Source: Pseudomonas poae
GTDB taxonomy: Bacteria > Pseudomonadota > Gammaproteobacteria > Pseudomonadales > Pseudomonadaceae
Assembly: GCF_001439785.1 (NCBI RefSeq)
Contig: NZ_JYLI01000001.1
Coordinates: 186,001 to 250,000 of the forward strand
DNA: 64,000 nt
Reading direction: 5' to 3'
The first letter of the stretch is position 1. The number at the start of each line of letters is the position of its first letter. Below the pieces are notes generated by a model. The model was not told the DNA's origin. It searched no databases and saw nothing but the letters and a program-made list of their open reading frames with translations. Below, in pieces: positions 54,901 to 64,000 of this stretch. The position numbers and the translations under genes were made by a program.

Positions 54901-56797
54901 TGAGCTGCTGGATATCCAGGTTCACGCCTTCGGCGGCGATGAACGCAAAGTCATGGATCCAGAACTCACGGCCATTGGCATGGCGCAGGCGATACGGGAA
55001 TTCACCCAGTACACGCAGGCCGAGGTTCTCCAGGATCGGCAACACGTCGGACAGCGCCAGCGGGGTGTCGGCGTGGTAGAGCTTGCAATGCAGCTCGCGC
55101 TGGCCGGAGACCTGGCCCAGCGGCTGATAGAAACTCATCACCAGCGGGTTGGCTTCGGTGAGGCTGAGCAAATGCTGCATGTCGACCACGGCGGAATGCG
55201 CGGCAAAGCGCTCGCGGTAGCCGGCCGGGAAGCCTTTCGGGAAATCCGCCAGCACGTTGGTGCCGTGGGCTTCGCCGAAGCTTTCGACGACGAGGCTTGC
55301 GTAATCATCCTGCCAACTGCGGCAGGCTTGCACCACTTCCTTTTCCAGTTGCAGGGGGTCGATGTCCAGGCGGTTCTTCGGGTCGACCCGCAGAATCAGC
55401 TGCACACGGGCCAGCACCGACTCGGAGAAGAAGGTCCAGAACTCGCAGTCGGAGGCCTTCAGGCGATCCATCAGCACTTGCTGGATCTTCTGGCGTACTT
55501 CGGTGGAGTAAACGTCACGCGGCACGTAGGCCAGGCAGTAGCAGAAGCGCCCGTATGGGTCTTTGCGCAGGAACACGCGGATCTTGTTGCGCTCCTGGAT
55601 CTGCACGATCGACATCACGGTGCTGAACAGCTCGTCGACCGGGGTCTGGAACAGGTCGTCACGGGGCAGCACTTCAACCACCTGGGCAAGCTCCTTGCCC
55701 AGGTGCGCCTTGGCCTGGAAGCCCGAGCGGCGCTCGATTTCCGCGACCTTGCGGCGGATATAGGGGATGACCCGCACGCTTTCGCCGTACACCGAGGAGG
55801 TGTACAAGCCCATGAAGCGGTGTTCCTTGAGGACCTTGCCGTCGGCATCGATCTCGCGAATCGACACGTAGTCCGGGTAGGCCGGGCGATGCACGCGGCT
55901 TGGGTGCGCCGCCTTGGCGAACGACAGCACGGTCGGCTCGCGCAGGTAGGCCACGGCGTAGTCTTCGATGCGCAGGTCGTCGGCGCTGAGGCCGGCGCGC
56001 AGCAGCTTGGTCAGACCGAGGAAAGAGCTGGCGTCATATTCGATATGACCGCCGTCCGCTTCGTCACGTACCACGAATTCTTCGTAGCCCAGGAAGGTGA
56101 AGTGGTTGCCCACCAGCCATTCGAGGAAATTCTTGATCTCGGCTTTTTCTTCGCCGTCAATCGCATACTGGCTGGCATCGATACCGGCCAGCAGGTCCTG
56201 GACCTTGGCTTTCATCGGTTCGAAATCGGCCACCGCTACCCGCACTTCACCGAGCACCTGCTCCAGCTCTTTGCTCAGCACGCTCAGTTCGGCGGCGTTG
56301 GCACAGCGGTCGATTTCCAGGTACATCAGCGACTCTTGCTCGATGCCCTCGCCCTGGGTGCCCTTGGGCAGGATTTCCAGCAGCTCGCCCTTGCTGCCAC
56401 GACGGGTGCTGAGCACGGTGGTCTGCAGGGTGTGGATGCTGTAGCCACGACGGTTCAGCTCGGTACGCACCGAGTCCACCAGGAAGGGCAAGTCACGGTG
56501 CAGCACTTCGACCGCGGTGTGGGTCGACTGCCAGCCATGACGTTCGTAATCGGGGTTGTAAACGCGCACTTGCGGTTGCGCGGGATCAAAGCGCTCAAGC
56601 AGGCGCCAGGCAGACAGGGTGCAACCGGCCAGGTCGGACAGGCGACGCTGGGTCAGTTCATCCAGGGAAATAATGCCGAAGAATTGCTCAGCGAACAGCG
56701 CCACTTGTGGCAGTGCCTGTTCGCTGATGTGCTGCGCCAGTGCCGCTTGCAGTTGATGCTGGAAGTCGGCCTTGCTGGCTGCGGTGAAGAACGCCAT
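51929..56797 (-). CDS. gdhB: NAD-dependent glutamate dehydrogenase, large (180 kDa) type
   Basis: Enzyme of 1,622 residues that oxidises glutamate to 2-oxoglutarate and ammonia. This large class is typical of pseudomonads. The N-terminal half (about 1-700) holds ACT-like regulatory regions (DLPFLVDSVRTELNRRGYSI and later repeats). The catalytic domain starts near 740: GLRWSDREEDFRTEV, the catalytic-lysine region PVGAKGGFLPRRLP, and the NAD-domain segment TVVGVGDMAGDVFGNG with NGGSNTDF-like GLNGGGSNTDFIDNAGGVD. The C-terminal helical part covers the last 400 or so residues. In P. aeruginosa the homologue is induced by arginine. CGGAG lies before the ATG. Confidence 0.96.
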   Translation of the reverse strand: MAFFTAASKADFQHQLQAALAQHISEQALPQVALFAEQFFGIISLDELTQRRLSDLAGCTLSAWRLLERFDPAQPQVRVYNPDYERHGWQSTHTAVEVLHRDLPFLVDSVRTELNRRGYSIHTLQTTVLSTRRGSKGELLEILPKGTQGEGIEQESLMYLEIDRCANAAELSVLSKELEQVLGEVRVAVADFEPMKAKVQDLLAGIDASQYAIDGEEKAEIKNFLEWLVGNHFTFLGYEEFVVRDEADGGHIEYDASSFLGLTKLLRAGLSADDLRIEDYAVAYLREPTVLSFAKAAHPSRVHRPAYPDYVSIREIDADGKVLKEHRFMGLYTSSVYGESVRVIPYIRRKVAEIERRSGFQAKAHLGKELAQVVEVLPRDDLFQTPVDELFSTVMSIVQIQERNKIRVFLRKDPYGRFCYCLAYVPRDVYSTEVRQKIQQVLMDRLKASDCEFWTFFSESVLARVQLILRVDPKNRLDIDPLQLEKEVVQACRSWQDDYASLVVESFGEAHGTNVLADFPKGFPAGYRERFAAHSAVVDMQHLLSLTEANPLVMSFYQPLGQVSGQRELHCKLYHADTPLALSDVLPILENLGLRVLGEFPYRLRHANGREFWIHDFAFIAAEGVNLDIQQLNDTLQDAFVHIVHGDAENDAFNRLVLTAGLPWRDVALLRAYARYLKQIRLGFDLGYIASTLNNHTDIARELTRLFKTRFYLARKLTAEDLEDKQQRLEQAILTALDDVQVLNEDRILRRYLDLIKATLRTNFYQTDANGQNKSYFSFKFNPHAIPELPKPVPKFEIFVYSPRVEGVHLRFGNVARGGLRWSDREEDFRTEVLGLVKAQQVKNSVIVPVGAKGGFLPRRLPLGGSRDEIAAEGIACYRIFISGLLDITDNLKDGELVPPANVVRHDNDDPYLVVAADKGTATFSDIANGIAIDYGFWLGDAFASGGSAGYDHKKMGITAKGAWVGVQRHFRERGINVQEDSITVVGVGDMAGDVFGNGLLMSDKLQLVAAFNHLHIFIDPNPNPATSFVERQRMFELPRSAWTDYDTSIMSEGGGIFSRSAKSIAISPQMKERFAISADKLTPTELLNALLKAPVDLLWNGGIGTYVKASTESHADVGDKANDALRVNGNELRCKVVGEGGNLGMTQLGRVEFGLNGGGSNTDFIDNAGGVDCSDHEVNIKILLNEVVQAGDMTDKQRNQLLASMTDEVGHLVLGNNYKQTQALSLAARRAYERAAEYKRLMSDLEGRGKLDRAIEYLPTEEQLTERAANGKGLTRPELSVLISYSKIDLKEALLKSQVPDDDYLTRDMETAFPPSLVAKFSEAMRRHRLKREIVSTQIANDLVNHMGITFVQRLKESTGMSPANVAGAYVIVRDIFHLPHWFRQIEALDHQVSADVQLELMDELMRLGRRATRWFLRSRRNEQDAGRDTAHFGPHLAALGLKLDELLEGPTREGWQTRYQAYTEAGVPELLARMVAGTTHLYTLLPIIEAADVTGHDAAEVAKAYFAVGSALDLPWYLQQISDLPVANNWQAQAREAFRDDVDWQQRAITISVLQMADAPQEMEARVALWLEQHQDMADRWRAMMVEIRAAVGTDYAMYAVANRELLDLALSGQSVLPPV

Positions 56798-57280
56798 CTG
56801 TGGTACTCCGCTTGGGCTTGTTATTGATGGAAGCGTCGCGTGTTATCCCCGTGCGGGGAGACCGTCAGCTCTGTTCGTGGGTAACGATGACAAGCACCAT
56901 AAACGAATCAGAGCGACAGGTGGGTGAAGCTGGACAAGACAGTCAGGTCACATACAACTTCCACTGGATGAACCACAGCCGGATGACGGTACGACGGGCA
57001 GGTCAGACGCCCGGCCGGGGCACACCCGTCGCGCAGCTTAACGAGTGTGGGAACCCGCCTGCTTGCGGTGCGGCGACATATTCGGTCATCGGCAAGCAGC
57101 GCTTGGGTTGCAACAGGCGCAACCGGCAGTTAAACGAGCGGTTTTCTCAGGCACGAGTACCGAAAATGACCGATTGACGCTGCCAGGTCATGCACTGGGT
57201 GTGACACAGCTTGCAGCACAAAATTCGTCGCGGTGGCACAATTAATCGCATACCGCCCCGCCTCCAGACAGGATTGCCCC
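56798..57280. other. Gap between gdhB and the small conserved gene
   Basis: This 483-bp divergent gap must hold the gdhB promoter on the minus strand and that of the small gene on the plus strand. It contains a short perfect hairpin CCCCGTGCGGGG at 56847 in the gdhB leader. I see no REP, no terminator and no convincing small gene. Confidence 0.4.
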
Positions 57281-57634
57281 ATGCTGCAACTGAAAACCGA
57301 CGCCCTGATGGCCACCCCGTGCGATGACGAGGAAGACAACATGGCCATGCTGTGCTGCCACGGCAAAAACGGCGAGATGTTCATGCTGACCCGCTACCCG
57401 GATGAAGACGAGGTTGAATTGACCTGGGACTACGCGCCATCGACCCTGGACGGGCTGAAGGTCACACTGGGTAATACGACGCTGCTGGTCGAGCTGGCCG
57501 CCGGCGATGCCGATGCGCTGGGGGGCAAGGACCAACTGGAAATCACTCACGCCACGCCCCTATCGGACCTGGTTGAGGTCGAAGAAACCCTGCAAAACAT
57601 CCTCGAGGGTACCGGTACTTTCATCCGAGTCTAA
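57281..57634 (+). CDS. Conserved hypothetical protein beside gdhB
   Basis: Acidic protein of 117 residues with start ATG 57281 behind AGGA. It has no signal peptide or membrane segment. It carries CCHGKNGEMFMLTRYPDEDE and a strand-rich second half (GLKVTLGNTTLLVELAAGDA). I do not recognise a named domain. Its place upstream of gdhB, facing away, is all that links it to glutamate metabolism. Confidence 0.72.
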   Translation: MLQLKTDALMATPCDDEEDNMAMLCCHGKNGEMFMLTRYPDEDEVELTWDYAPSTLDGLKVTLGNTTLLVELAAGDADALGGKDQLEITHATPLSDLVEVEETLQNILEGTGTFIRV

Positions 57635-57653
57635 AGGGTGTCTACGCTCAAAT

Positions 57654-57738
57654 GTGGGAGCGGGCTTGCCTGCGATACAGGCAACTCGGTCTGTCAGTCA
57701 GGCCGGGTTGCTGCCATCGCAGGCAAGCCAGCTCCCAC
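57654..57738. repeat. REPIN of the GTGGGAGCGGGC class
   Basis: Left arm GTGGGAGCGGGCTTGCCTGC then GATACAGGCAAC, right arm its inverse ending GGCAAGCCAGCTCCCAC. It occupies the 3' side of the small conserved gene. The following 190 bp up to moxR hold the operon promoter and show no other feature. Confidence 0.85.
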
Positions 57739-57927
57739 AGGGACGGCGCTCACAACAGCATGTGTGTTCAATGCGATTGGTGCTGCCCACACAAAAATCC
57801 TACAAGATTTGCCAAAAATACCCGTTACGTCGTTAGTCGCCGCCCCCTTCGATGCATTAAAGTAGACGCCCCCGGCCTTGGCAGCGTTCATGACACCCAA
57901 GGCTCTTCTTCCCAGGAACCGCCATCG

Positions 57928-58887
<960 letters not shown>

Positions 58888-58892
58888 AGCCG

Positions 58893-59825
58893 ATGAACAC
58901 CAGCGCCGGCATCCGCGTCACGCTCAGCGAGCTGATCGAGATGCGTCATCGCGTGCGCGAAGTGCAGCTGTTTTCAACGCCCGGCCAGCGCAGTCCGATG
59001 ATCGGCCTGCACCACTCCAAGCTGCGCGGGCGCGGTGTCGACTTCGATCAGGTGCGCGTGTACCAGGCCGGCGACGATGTGCGCACCATCGACTGGCGCG
59101 TCACCGCGCGCACCCAGGAACCGCACACCAAGCTGTTTCACGAAGAGCGCGAACGTCCGATCTTCATCATGGTGGAGCAAAGCTGCCGGCTGTTTTTCGG
59201 CTCGGGGCAGATGTTCAAGTCGGTGCTGGCGGCGCAGGCGGCCAGTTTGATTGGCTGGGCCGCGCTGGGGCATAACGACCGTGTTGGCGGGCTGGTGTTC
59301 GGCGACAGCGAGCATTACGAAATCAAACCGCGACGCAGCAAGCAAAGCCTGCTGCAACTGCTCAACCGCCTGGTGCACGTCAACCAGAGCCTGAACACCG
59401 AAAGCCTTCCGGAAGCCGACGCCCTGGGCATGGCGCTGCGCCGTGGCCGCGAAGTATTGCGCCCGGGCAGCCTGGGCATCGTGATCTGTGACGAGCGCGC
59501 CCTCACCGAAGGCGCCGAACAGCAACTGAGCCTGCTGTCGCGCCATTGCGACCTGCTGCTGCTGCCGATTTCCGACCCACTCGACCACGCCCTGCCCGCC
59601 GCCGGGCTGCTCAGGTTCGCGCAACGCGGCGCGCAGCTGGAACTGGACACGCTCAACTTCGACCTGCGCCAGGCCTACAAGGCCCAGGCCGAGGCGCGTA
59701 CCGCCCGCTGGGAACGGCTCGCGCAGAAACTGCGGGTATTGCTGATGCCCTTGAGCACCCAGAGCGAAATGGTCGAGCAACTGCGCGAATATCTTAACCC
59801 GCAGCGCCCGGTCAAAAAGCAATGA
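58893..59825 (+). CDS. DUF58 protein of the MoxR-Bat operon
   Basis: Protein of 310 residues. The DUF58 core GRGVDFDQVRVYQAGDDVRT then IDWRVTARTQEPHTKLFHEE lies at about 50-95, followed by a VWA-like fold (RPIFIMVEQS) in which the metal-site residues are not the standard DxSxS. It is thought to be the partner of MoxR. Its stop overlaps the next start by ATGA, so translation is coupled. Confidence 0.92.
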   Translation: MNTSAGIRVTLSELIEMRHRVREVQLFSTPGQRSPMIGLHHSKLRGRGVDFDQVRVYQAGDDVRTIDWRVTARTQEPHTKLFHEERERPIFIMVEQSCRLFFGSGQMFKSVLAAQAASLIGWAALGHNDRVGGLVFGDSEHYEIKPRRSKQSLLQLLNRLVHVNQSLNTESLPEADALGMALRRGREVLRPGSLGIVICDERALTEGAEQQLSLLSRHCDLLLLPISDPLDHALPAAGLLRFAQRGAQLELDTLNFDLRQAYKAQAEARTARWERLAQKLRVLLMPLSTQSEMVEQLREYLNPQRPVKKQ

Positions 59826-60316
59826 GCAGCCTCGAGCAACTGCAACCGCTGATCACTCCGCCGCCCATCGGCCTGTGGCCGCCCGCGCCGGGTTGGTGGC
59901 TGTTGCTGCTGGCAGTGCCGCTGCTCGGCTGGGGCCTGTGGTGGGCGCGTCGCTTCCTGCCCACCCGCCGCCCGGTAGCGCGCGCCGAGCAACCGCTGGA
60001 CCCGTTGCGCATCGCCGCCCTGGCCGAGCTGGCGTTGATGCCCAAGCCGTATGACGGCGCACCCGCCGGTGCCTGGCTGCAACAGCTCAACGGCCTGCTC
60101 AAGCGCCTGTGCCGCAACGACTATCCCTACAGCCAGAGCCACACCCTCAACGGCCGCAAATGGCTGGCGTTTCTCGACAACCGCTGCCCGGCCGCCGGCC
60201 TCACGCGCTGGATGGTGCTGGTCGAAGGCGCCTACAAGCCCGAATGCAAACTCGACGACAAGGCCATCGCTGGCCTGACCCAGGCCGTCGACACCTGGAT
60301 TCGCAAACATGTTTGA
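59822..60316 (+). CDS. DUF4381 membrane protein
   Basis: Protein of 164 residues with one membrane helix (PGWWLLLLAVPLLGWGLWWA, about 25-45) after a proline-rich N-terminus, and a cytoplasmic domain with YPYSQSHTLNGRKWLAFLDN. The family occurs only in MoxR-Bat operons as far as I know. It overlaps both neighbours (4 bp upstream and 8 bp downstream). Confidence 0.9.
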   Translation: MSSLEQLQPLITPPPIGLWPPAPGWWLLLLAVPLLGWGLWWARRFLPTRRPVARAEQPLDPLRIAALAELALMPKPYDGAPAGAWLQQLNGLLKRLCRNDYPYSQSHTLNGRKWLAFLDNRCPAAGLTRWMVLVEGAYKPECKLDDKAIAGLTQAVDTWIRKHV

Positions 60317-61397
60317 GTTCGCCTGGCCGTGGATCTTCGCCCTGTTGCCCTTGCCCTGGGTAATGCGATTGCTGTTACCCATCGCCGACAGTGGCGAGCC
60401 GGCGCTCAACGTCAGCTACCTCGAGGACCTCGAAGGCCTGGCCCGGCGTCGCGCGCGCATCAACCTGCCTGGCTGGCGCCAGCAAGCGCCGTTCGTGGTG
60501 CTGTGGCTACTGCTGCTGACCGCCGCCGCCCGCCCCGAATGGCTCGGCGAGCCACTGCCGATTGCCGCCAGTGGCCGCGATCTGCTGGTGGCGGTGGACG
60601 TGTCCGGTTCCATGGACTTTCCCGACATGCACTGGCAGGACGAGGACGTCAGTCGCCTCACTCTGGTCAAGCATTTGCTCGGCGATTTCCTGCAAGGCCG
60701 CGAAGGCGACCGCGTCGGGCTGATCCTGTTTGGCAGCCAGGCCTATTTGCAGGCGCCGCTGACGTTTGACCGGCGCACCGTGCGTACCTGGCTGGACGAA
60801 GCGCGTATCGGTATCGCCGGCAAGAACACCGCGATCGGTGACGCAATCGGCCTGGCCCTCAAGCGCCTGCGCCAGCGTCCGGCGCAGAGCCGCGTGCTGA
60901 TTCTGGTCACCGACGGCGCCAACAATGGCGGGCAGATCGACCCACTGACCGCCGCGCGCCTGGCCGCTGAAGAAGGCGTGAAGATCTACCCCATCGGCAT
61001 CGGCGCCGACCCCGAGCAGACCGGTTCCCTGGGCATCCTCGGCGTCAACCCGAGCCTGGACCTCGACGAGCCGGCGCTCAAGGCCATCGCCCAAGCCACC
61101 GGCGGCCGGTATTTCCGCGCACGGGATGGTGAGGAACTGCAACAAGTCAAAGACACCCTCGACCAACTTGAACCGGTCGAACAGCAACCCACCCAGGCCC
61201 GCCCGGCCCAGGCGTTGTACAGCGGGCCGTTGGCATTGGCGCTGATCCTGAGCATGCTGCTGGTGATCCATGAACGCTGGCCCGACAACGCCCTGCAACG
61301 GTTGTTGAACAAGCTGCCGAGGCGGGGGATGTTCCTGCCGCAGCGCCCTGAATGGCGCCAGCGCCTCAAACGCCTGCGTCTGCGGAGGCGTCGATGA
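60309..61397 (+). CDS. BatA-type VWA membrane protein
   Basis: Protein of 362 residues with N-terminal membrane segments (3-24 and 60-75), a VWA domain and a C-terminal membrane helix near 305. The metal site (MIDAS) is intact: D97-V-S99-G-S101, with the later threonine and TDG of LILVTDGANNGG. The VWA domain would bind a protein partner through the metal. The start overlaps DUF4381 by 8 bp. Confidence 0.93.
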   Translation: MFEFAWPWIFALLPLPWVMRLLLPIADSGEPALNVSYLEDLEGLARRRARINLPGWRQQAPFVVLWLLLLTAAARPEWLGEPLPIAASGRDLLVAVDVSGSMDFPDMHWQDEDVSRLTLVKHLLGDFLQGREGDRVGLILFGSQAYLQAPLTFDRRTVRTWLDEARIGIAGKNTAIGDAIGLALKRLRQRPAQSRVLILVTDGANNGGQIDPLTAARLAAEEGVKIYPIGIGADPEQTGSLGILGVNPSLDLDEPALKAIAQATGGRYFRARDGEELQQVKDTLDQLEPVEQQPTQARPAQALYSGPLALALILSMLLVIHERWPDNALQRLLNKLPRRGMFLPQRPEWRQRLKRLRLRRRR

Positions 61398-63127
61398 TCG
61401 ACCTGTGGCCGCACTGGTTCCGTCCCTGGTGGCTGTTGCTGCTGCCGCTGCTTGGCTGGCTGCTGTGGCAATTGTGGCACCGGCAAAAACGCGCCGGGCG
61501 CTGGCAGATGATCCTGCCGCCCACGTTCCACGCCGCGCTGCTCAGCGGCGGCAATGGGCGCGAGAGCAAATCGCCGTGGGTGCTGCTGGGTCTCGCATGG
61601 CTGTTGGCCGTGCTGGCGCTGCTCGGCCCGAGCTGGCAGCGCGTGGAACAAACCAGCCAGAAGCCTGCCGACCCGTTAGTGGTGCTGCTGGAACTGACCC
61701 CGGAAATGCTCGCCACCGACAGCCCGCCCAATCGCCTCGAACAGGCGCGGCGCAAGCTGTATGACTTGCTGCAGGCGCGCAGCGATGCGCAAACCGCCAT
61801 CGTGGTATACGCCGGCAGTGCCCACACCCTGGTGCCGCTGTCGGACGACCTCGGCACCAGCCGCAACCTGCTCGAAGCCCTGCGTCCCTCGATCATGCCC
61901 GAGCCCGGCCATCGCGCGGACCTCGCCGTGGAAAAGGCCCTGGCCCTGCTCAAGCACGGCGGCCTCGGCCAGGGGCGCCTGCTGTTGATCGGCTCGTCGC
62001 TGTCCAAACAGGAGCGCCAGGGCATCCGGCTGTTGCTGCAAGGCAATGCGTCACCGGCGCTGTCGATTCTTGGCATCGGCAGCCGCGAAGGCACACCGGT
62101 GACCCAGGAAAGCGGCGAGTTCCTCAAAGACGAACAAGGCGCGATCCTGATCCCGCGGCTCGACAGCCCGACCCTCAAGGCTTTCGCCAGCGAGATGGGC
62201 GGTCGCTACCGCGCCGCGCGCCTGGACGACAAAGACCTGCGTCAGCTCGGCGTGCTCGACCCGCCACAAACGGCGCGCAGCGACGGCCAACGGCTGCACC
62301 TCGACAGCTGGGCCGACCAGGGTTACTGGCTGCTGCTGCCGCTGTTGTTGCTGGCCGCCTGCGCCGGTCGGCGTGGCTGGTTGTTCTGCCTGCCGCTGCT
62401 GCTGATGGCCGCGCCGCAGCCCAGCTACGCCTTCGCGTTGCAAGACCTGTGGCTGCGCGCCGACCAACAAGGCCAGCAGTTGCTGCAACAGCAACGCCCC
62501 GCCGAAGCCGCCGAGCATTTTGCCGACCCGCAGTGGCAAGGCGTGGCGCTGTATGAGGCGGGCAACTATGCCGAGGCCATCAAGCGTTTTGCCCAGGGCA
62601 CTGACGCCAGCGCCCACTACAATCGAGGCAACGCCCTGGCCCGCTCCGGCGAGCTGGAAGCGGCGATCGACGCCTACGACCAGGCCCTGGAAGCACAACC
62701 GGACCTGCAACCGGCGCTGCAAAACAAGGCCCTGGTCGAAGCCCTGATGCAGCAGCAGACGCCCCCCGAGCCGCCTGAGCCTGCAAAAAACGAAGATGAC
62801 GAAACCACCCAACCCGGCCAAACTGCGCAACCGGGCGACAGCGGGCAACGTGCCACCGGCGGCGAGCAATCGTCCCAGGGCCAGGGCCAGACCGGCGATA
62901 CCCAACCGGGTACACCGTCGAAGTCCGGCAGCAATGAAGTCCCGGGCAGCGAGCTGGGCGATGAGCAAACCACCACCCCGCCGCTGAACGCCAATGACGC
63001 GAGCCTCGACGGCGAACACCGTCAGGCCCTGGAACAATGGCTGCAGCAGATCCCGGACAACCCCGGCGAGCTGCTGCGGCGCAAATTCTGGTACGAACAG
63101 CAACAGCATCAGGACAAGACGCGATGA
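61394..63127 (+). CDS. BatB/BatC fusion: degenerate VWA plus TPR repeats
   Basis: Protein of 577 residues. The N-terminal half has two membrane helices, then a VWA fold in which the MIDAS is lost (E100-L-T102-P-E104 instead of DxSxS). Two further helices lie at about 316-350. TPR repeats follow at about 385-455 (GVALYEAGNYAEAIKRFAQG, AHYNRGNALARSGELEAAID), then a low-complexity Q/P/G/T linker and a conserved end with EQWLQQIPDNPGELLRRKFW. In many bacteria BatB and BatC are separate; here they are one chain. It is coupled by ATGA on both sides. Confidence 0.92.
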   Translation: MIDLWPHWFRPWWLLLLPLLGWLLWQLWHRQKRAGRWQMILPPTFHAALLSGGNGRESKSPWVLLGLAWLLAVLALLGPSWQRVEQTSQKPADPLVVLLELTPEMLATDSPPNRLEQARRKLYDLLQARSDAQTAIVVYAGSAHTLVPLSDDLGTSRNLLEALRPSIMPEPGHRADLAVEKALALLKHGGLGQGRLLLIGSSLSKQERQGIRLLLQGNASPALSILGIGSREGTPVTQESGEFLKDEQGAILIPRLDSPTLKAFASEMGGRYRAARLDDKDLRQLGVLDPPQTARSDGQRLHLDSWADQGYWLLLPLLLLAACAGRRGWLFCLPLLLMAAPQPSYAFALQDLWLRADQQGQQLLQQQRPAEAAEHFADPQWQGVALYEAGNYAEAIKRFAQGTDASAHYNRGNALARSGELEAAIDAYDQALEAQPDLQPALQNKALVEALMQQQTPPEPPEPAKNEDDETTQPGQTAQPGDSGQRATGGEQSSQGQGQTGDTQPGTPSKSGSNEVPGSELGDEQTTTPPLNANDASLDGEHRQALEQWLQQIPDNPGELLRRKFWYEQQQHQDKTR

Positions 63128-64000
63128 ACCGCTGCCCCCCCCTTCTGCTTCTGCTCGCGCTGACGGCAGGCTCCGCCCAGGCAGCGAGCCTGGTCGCCAG
63201 CGTCGACCGCAGCCGCCTCAACTCCGGGGAAACGGTGGAACTGACGGTGGAATCGAGCGACGTCACCCAGTTCGGCAAGCCCGACCTGTCGCCTCTGGAC
63301 GCGCAGTTCGAAGTCAGCGGCACGCGCCAGATCAACCAGCTCACCACCTTGGGCGGCGACAACCACGCGACTACGCGTTGGATCATCACGTTGTTGCCCA
63401 AGGAGAACGGCGAGGTGGTGATCCCGCCGCTGCAGGTGGGCGAGTACAGGACCCAGCCAATCGCCCTGCAAGTGATGGAAACCGCCAGCCAGAACACCAG
63501 CGCGGAACTTGCACCCGTGTTCGTCCAGGCCAGCCTCGACCAGAACACGGCCTACGTGCAGGCCCAGGTGCTGATGACTGTGCGCGTGTACCACTCGGTG
63601 TCGCTGTATGACGACAGCAGCCTCACGCCATTGCAGATTCCGGACGCGCGTATCGAGCAACTGGGTGAGTCGCGCACTTACGAGAAAGTCATCAACAGCA
63701 TTCGTCATGGCGTGATCGAAACGCGCTACGCCATCTACCCGCAGCGCAGCGGCGCGGTGGAGATTCCCGCGCAGACCTTCAGCGCAACGCTGGTGGAGTC
63801 GCGCCCGGCGCAGGAGAACACCCTGCAAGGCACCAAGCCGGGCAAGCTGATCCATGTCAGCTCCGCGCCCATGCTGTTGACGGTCAAGCCCAAACCCGCC
63901 CTGTACCCGGCGGATGCGCCCTGGTTGCCGGCGCGCAGCCTGACCCTCACGGAAAGCTGGAACCCGGAGCCCGAGCATGTACAGGTGGGTGACTCGCTGA
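63124..64000 (+). CDS. BatD-type exported protein, 3' end outside window
   Basis: The frame opens at ATG 63124 (ATGA overlap with batBC) and stays open to the last base, giving about 292 residues. The signal peptide is MNRCPPLLLLLALTAGSAQA. The exported part is beta-rich (ASLVASVDRSRLNSGETVEL, then VTQFGKPDLSPLDAQFEVSG), as in the BatD/DUF7939-type proteins that finish these operons. An eight-C run lies inside the signal codons at 63135-63142, in frame here. BatD is thought to sit in the periplasm next to BatA/BatB. Confidence 0.9.
   Translation, partial: MNRCPPLLLLLALTAGSAQAASLVASVDRSRLNSGETVELTVESSDVTQFGKPDLSPLDAQFEVSGTRQINQLTTLGGDNHATTRWIITLLPKENGEVVIPPLQVGEYRTQPIALQVMETASQNTSAELAPVFVQASLDQNTAYVQAQVLMTVRVYHSVSLYDDSSLTPLQIPDARIEQLGESRTYEKVINSIRHGVIETRYAIYPQRSGAVEIPAQTFSATLVESRPAQENTLQGTKPGKLIHVSSAPMLLTVKPKPALYPADAPWLPARSLTLTESWNPEPEHVQVGDSL

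Noticed and set aside
53750..56827. Very long plus-strand open frame (over 1,000 codons) opposite gdhB
   Set aside because: It is the antisense shadow of gdhB caused by high G/C codon bias; the peptide is rich in His, Gln and Val without any domain, and gdhB is clearly the real gene.
56800..57177. Plus-strand frame of 125 codons in the gdhB upstream gap
   Set aside because: Starts at the gdhB promoter side, has no Shine-Dalgarno, and its peptide lacks any domain-like pattern; it is most likely open by chance in G/C-rich DNA.
57228..57250. Possible sigma-54 promoter (TGGCAC followed by GC) before the small gdhB neighbour
   Set aside because: The GG and GC pairs are 11 bases apart, not 10, and the -12 part reads ATCGC and not TTGC.

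Overview
The window is a high-GC Pseudomonas chromosome segment, most likely from the P. fluorescens group. Evidence for this is the gene content: the 1,622-residue NAD-glutamate dehydrogenase, acnB with a GTG start, miaE, an ampC with no ampR beside it, fsr, uvsE and an OsmC-YcaO fusion. The intergenic gaps also hold many Pseudomonas-type REP/REPIN palindromes. No rRNA, tRNA, CRISPR array, prophage or complete insertion sequence was seen. The window cuts a chemotaxis receptor at its left end and batD at its right end.

Layout. 1-4.25 kb: receptor tail, RsbR-type histidine kinase, an exported protein and a TPR lipoprotein. 4.3-9.5 kb: an accessory islet with a small P-loop kinase, a frameshifted lipoprotein gene, DUF1203, two GNAT acetyltransferases, a LysE exporter, the wreck of an AraC regulator and a serine hydrolase. 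9.6-12.2 kb: a two-gene reverse transsulfuration operon. 12.2-17 kb: OsmC-YcaO, a HAD phosphatase and an Aer-like receptor. 17-24.5 kb: an isochorismatase-fold protein, a GST/TetR divergent pair with two matching operators, a dCache receptor, uvsE, and a DUF2231/PQQ-type sugar dehydrogenase pair. 24.6-31.3 kb: three MFS transporters (ExuT-like, ProP, Fsr), a GAF protein and a diguanylate cyclase. 31.4-39.3 kb: amidase, small proteins, dienelactone hydrolase, DUF2252, AmpC, MiaE and a universal stress protein behind a well-placed Anr box. 39.3-44.1 kb: a structured leader, acnB and an amino-acid permease. 44.3-46.1 kb: an orphan toxin-tail/immunity module beside a frameshifted dehydrogenase. 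46.2-51.8 kb: APH-type kinase, SDR, Tag, a DctA-type symporter and two GntR regulators. 51.9-57.6 kb: gdhB and a small conserved protein. 57.9-64 kb: the MoxR-Bat operon (moxR, DUF58, DUF4381, batA, batBC, batD).

The main non-gene signals are four REPIN copies of 132-133 bp, two of them inside identical-length 183-bp three-REP composites. There is a multi-tier inverted-repeat leader upstream of acnB with a competing alternative hairpin. Candidate operators lie upstream of tetR/GST and of the ExuT-like gene, and an Anr box sits 41.5 nt before a predicted start site. Four genes carry single-base frameshifts, two of them at homopolymer runs, so assembly error must be weighed against true decay. 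All functional statements come from reading motifs and from knowledge of the families; no database search was run.
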